Below, piece by piece: positions 62,705 to 64,000 of a DNA stretch of 64,000 nt (position 1 is its first letter; the number at the start of each line of letters is the position of its first letter). Under the pieces are notes generated by a model that was not told the DNA's origin, ran no database searches, and saw nothing but the letters and a program-made list of their open reading frames with translations. The position numbers and the translations under genes are program-made. This DNA is from Psychrobacillus sp. INOP01 (GTDB lineage: Bacteria; Bacillota; Bacilli; Bacillales_A; Planococcaceae), in NCBI RefSeq assembly GCF_018140925.1, contig NZ_CP073315.1:3844001-3908000 (forward strand), in the 5' to 3' direction.

Positions 62705-63486
62705 TGATAAATAAAAAACCGTCTACTTTACTGACTCAAGAAAAAATGAGAGAGCTCATAGCGCTATCACAGACTGGTGATAAACTAGCAAGGCAGCAAA
62801 TGATTGAGGGTAATACTAGGCTTGTATGGTCTATTGTTCAACGATTTGCTTCTAGAGGAGCAGATCTGGAGGATTTGTTTCAAATCGGCTGTATTGGCTT
62901 GATGAAATCGGTGGATAAGTTTGATTTGTCCTATGAAGTGAAGTTCTCGACGTATGCGGTTCCTATGATTATAGGGGAGATTCAGCGGTTTTTAAGAGAT
63001 GACGGAATGGTGAAAATCAGTCGTTCGATCCGGGAGTTAAATTTTAAAATTCGCCATGCTACCGATGACTTTTTAAAAACGTTCGAGCGTCAACCTACTA
63101 TTTTGGAGCTTGCGCATATTTTAGAGGTGTCTCGAGAAGAAATAGTGATGGCTACAGACGCTCTACGCGATCCAGCGTCATTACAGGAGCAGCTTTATGA
63201 AAATGATAGCGGTGATGCTCTTACGTTAATGGATCAAATGAAGGATGAGCGTTCCGAGAAGCCCTTTGAGCATATTCCGTTACGTGAGCTAGTGGAAAAG
63301 CTAGAAAAACGAGAGCAAATGATTATTTATTTACGTTATTATCTTGATTGTACACAAAGTGATATTGCAGAACGATTAGGAATATCTCAAGTACAAGTTT
63401 CGAGACTAGAGAAGAAAATTTTAACCCAATTAAAAACCTGGCTAGTACCAGTAGGTCATACGAATACAAATGCAAAAGATAGGTGA
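62704..63486 (+). CDS. sigF: Forespore sigma factor sigma-F
   Basis: 260 residues from ATG 62704, which overlaps the spoIIAB stop as TAATG. Region 2 contains DLEDLFQIGCIGLMKSVDKF and VKFSTYAVPMIIGEIQRF, region 3 QPTILELAHILEVSREEI, region 4 LRYYLDCTQSDIAERLGISQ then VQVSRLEKKIL. It is the first compartment-specific sigma factor, active in the forespore. Confidence 0.97.
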   Translation: MINKKPSTLLTQEKMRELIALSQTGDKLARQQMIEGNTRLVWSIVQRFASRGADLEDLFQIGCIGLMKSVDKFDLSYEVKFSTYAVPMIIGEIQRFLRDDGMVKISRSIRELNFKIRHATDDFLKTFERQPTILELAHILEVSREEIVMATDALRDPASLQEQLYENDSGDALTLMDQMKDERSEKPFEHIPLRELVEKLEKREQMIIYLRYYLDCTQSDIAERLGISQVQVSRLEKKILTQLKTWLVPVGHTNTNAKDR

Positions 63487-64000
63487 TTGAAACGAAACCT
63501 TTGTTTAATAGTAAGGATGAAGCTGAATTATATTTAAAAGAAAAGTTCGGAGTAAATGAGTCCTATGATGTGGGAATATTACATACCCATTTATATGAAT
63601 TTCCAGTATTACTCGTCTATATTAATGGACTTATTGATGGCTTAGTAATAACTCAATTATTGACGAACACCCAATTGAAAATAGCTGATAAAACAATAAG
63701 CGAAAACGAAATTATTGAGCATTATTTTCCGTATTATTCTATTACTCAATATGATTCCAAGGAAAAATGGTTAGCTGCACTTCTGAGTGGACAAGTAACC
63801 TTCATATTAACTAATGGTTCTGTGTACACAATAGATGTTCGTTCTTATCCTGGAAGAACACCTGAAGAACCAGATAATGAAAAGGTTGTAAGGGGTTCAA
63901 GAGATGGATTTACAGAAAATATTGTTCAAAACACAGCTCTGATTAGAAGAAGGATTCGGGATACCAATTTGCGCTTTGAGTTACATCAAATTACGGAGCT
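63483..64000 (+). CDS. spoVAF: Spore germination protein, SpoVAF/GerA family (partial)
   Basis: Opens at GTG 63483, overlapping the sigF stop (GTGA), and runs past the window end. The visible 172 codons include SYDVGILHTHLYEFPVLLVY, TNGSVYTIDVRSYPGR and RGSRDGFTENIVQNTALIRR, the conserved cytoplasmic domain of GerA/SpoVAF A-type subunits. In Bacillus the spoVA genes follow spoIIA, and here spoVAF-type gene follows sigF directly, so spoVAA-AE are not in between. It would act in the spore inner membrane in germinant response or DPA release. Confidence 0.85.
   Translation, partial: MIETKPLFNSKDEAELYLKEKFGVNESYDVGILHTHLYEFPVLLVYINGLIDGLVITQLLTNTQLKIADKTISENEIIEHYFPYYSITQYDSKEKWLAALLSGQVTFILTNGSVYTIDVRSYPGRTPEEPDNEKVVRGSRDGFTENIVQNTALIRRRIRDTNLRFELHQITE

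Overview
The window is a low-GC Firmicute chromosome segment, most likely from an endospore former of the Planococcaceae/Caryophanaceae (Psychrobacillus, Lysinibacillus or Sporosarcina-like). Evidence: Bacillus-type gene order (cotE-mutS-mutL, miaA-hfq, glnR-glnA, lexA/yneA-yneB-ynzC-tkt-yneF, fur-xerD-deoB-pdp-spoIIAA-spoIIAB-sigF), sporulation genes, GlnR and LexA operators of the Bacillus type, and strong AGGAGG ribosome binding sites. The genus is inferred from synteny and was not tested.

Positions 1 to about 20.66 kb are the right part of an integrated mobile element. Its right edge lies at the 3' end of a tRNA-Val(GAC) gene (20666-20738, minus), next to an intact tyrosine integrase (19527-20534). 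The left edge is outside the window, which opens inside a second, related integrase broken by an in-frame stop. The backbone genes use many CGA/CGT/TCG/GCG codons, unlike the host. They include a repressor with divergent promoters and three operators (1.0-1.4 kb), a winged-helix replication-like gene with iteron-like repeats (3.4-4.2 kb), a lone tape-measure protein (5.9-8.2 kb), a proteasome/HslV-like Ntn-hydrolase candidate (8.2-8.9 kb), an HNH nuclease, a run of small unknown genes, a BppU-like baseplate protein, a phBC6A51-type small-terminase/HTH protein and a serine recombinase. No portal, capsid, large terminase, holin or endolysin is visible, so within this window it looks like a phage satellite or a gutted prophage. 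Two AT-rich cargo blocks with host-like codons interrupt the backbone: a DUF6932-type nucleotidyltransferase with a partner protein (14.4-16.1 kb) and an Abi_C-domain abortive-infection protein (17.8-18.6 kb). Between 2.3 and 2.8 kb lie four hairpins that share the hexaloop CGCCAA on different, compensated stems; this is the least explained structure here.

From 20.75 to 47 kb is host chromosome: an excalibur protein, nitric oxide synthase, an MFS transporter, an ABC exporter, cotE, mutS-mutL run directly into glpK-glpD, a monoglyceride-lipase-like hydrolase, miaA-hfq, glnR-glnA behind a promoter whose spacer is a GlnR box, then a decayed stretch (42-47 kb). That stretch holds a truncated VOC gene, a VOC pseudogene, LysM and M23/PG-binding cell-wall hydrolase remnants, a lipoprotein, and two paralogous 56-codon minus-strand genes not recognised from any family.

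From 47 to 64 kb is the SOS block (lexA diverging from yneA-yneB with three LexA-like boxes), transketolase, yneF, an alpha/beta hydrolase, HMG-CoA lyase and thiolase, yqkE/yqkF, nudF, fur, xerD, deoB-pdp, and the sigma-H-driven spoIIA operon running into a spoVAF/gerA-type gene cut by the window end.
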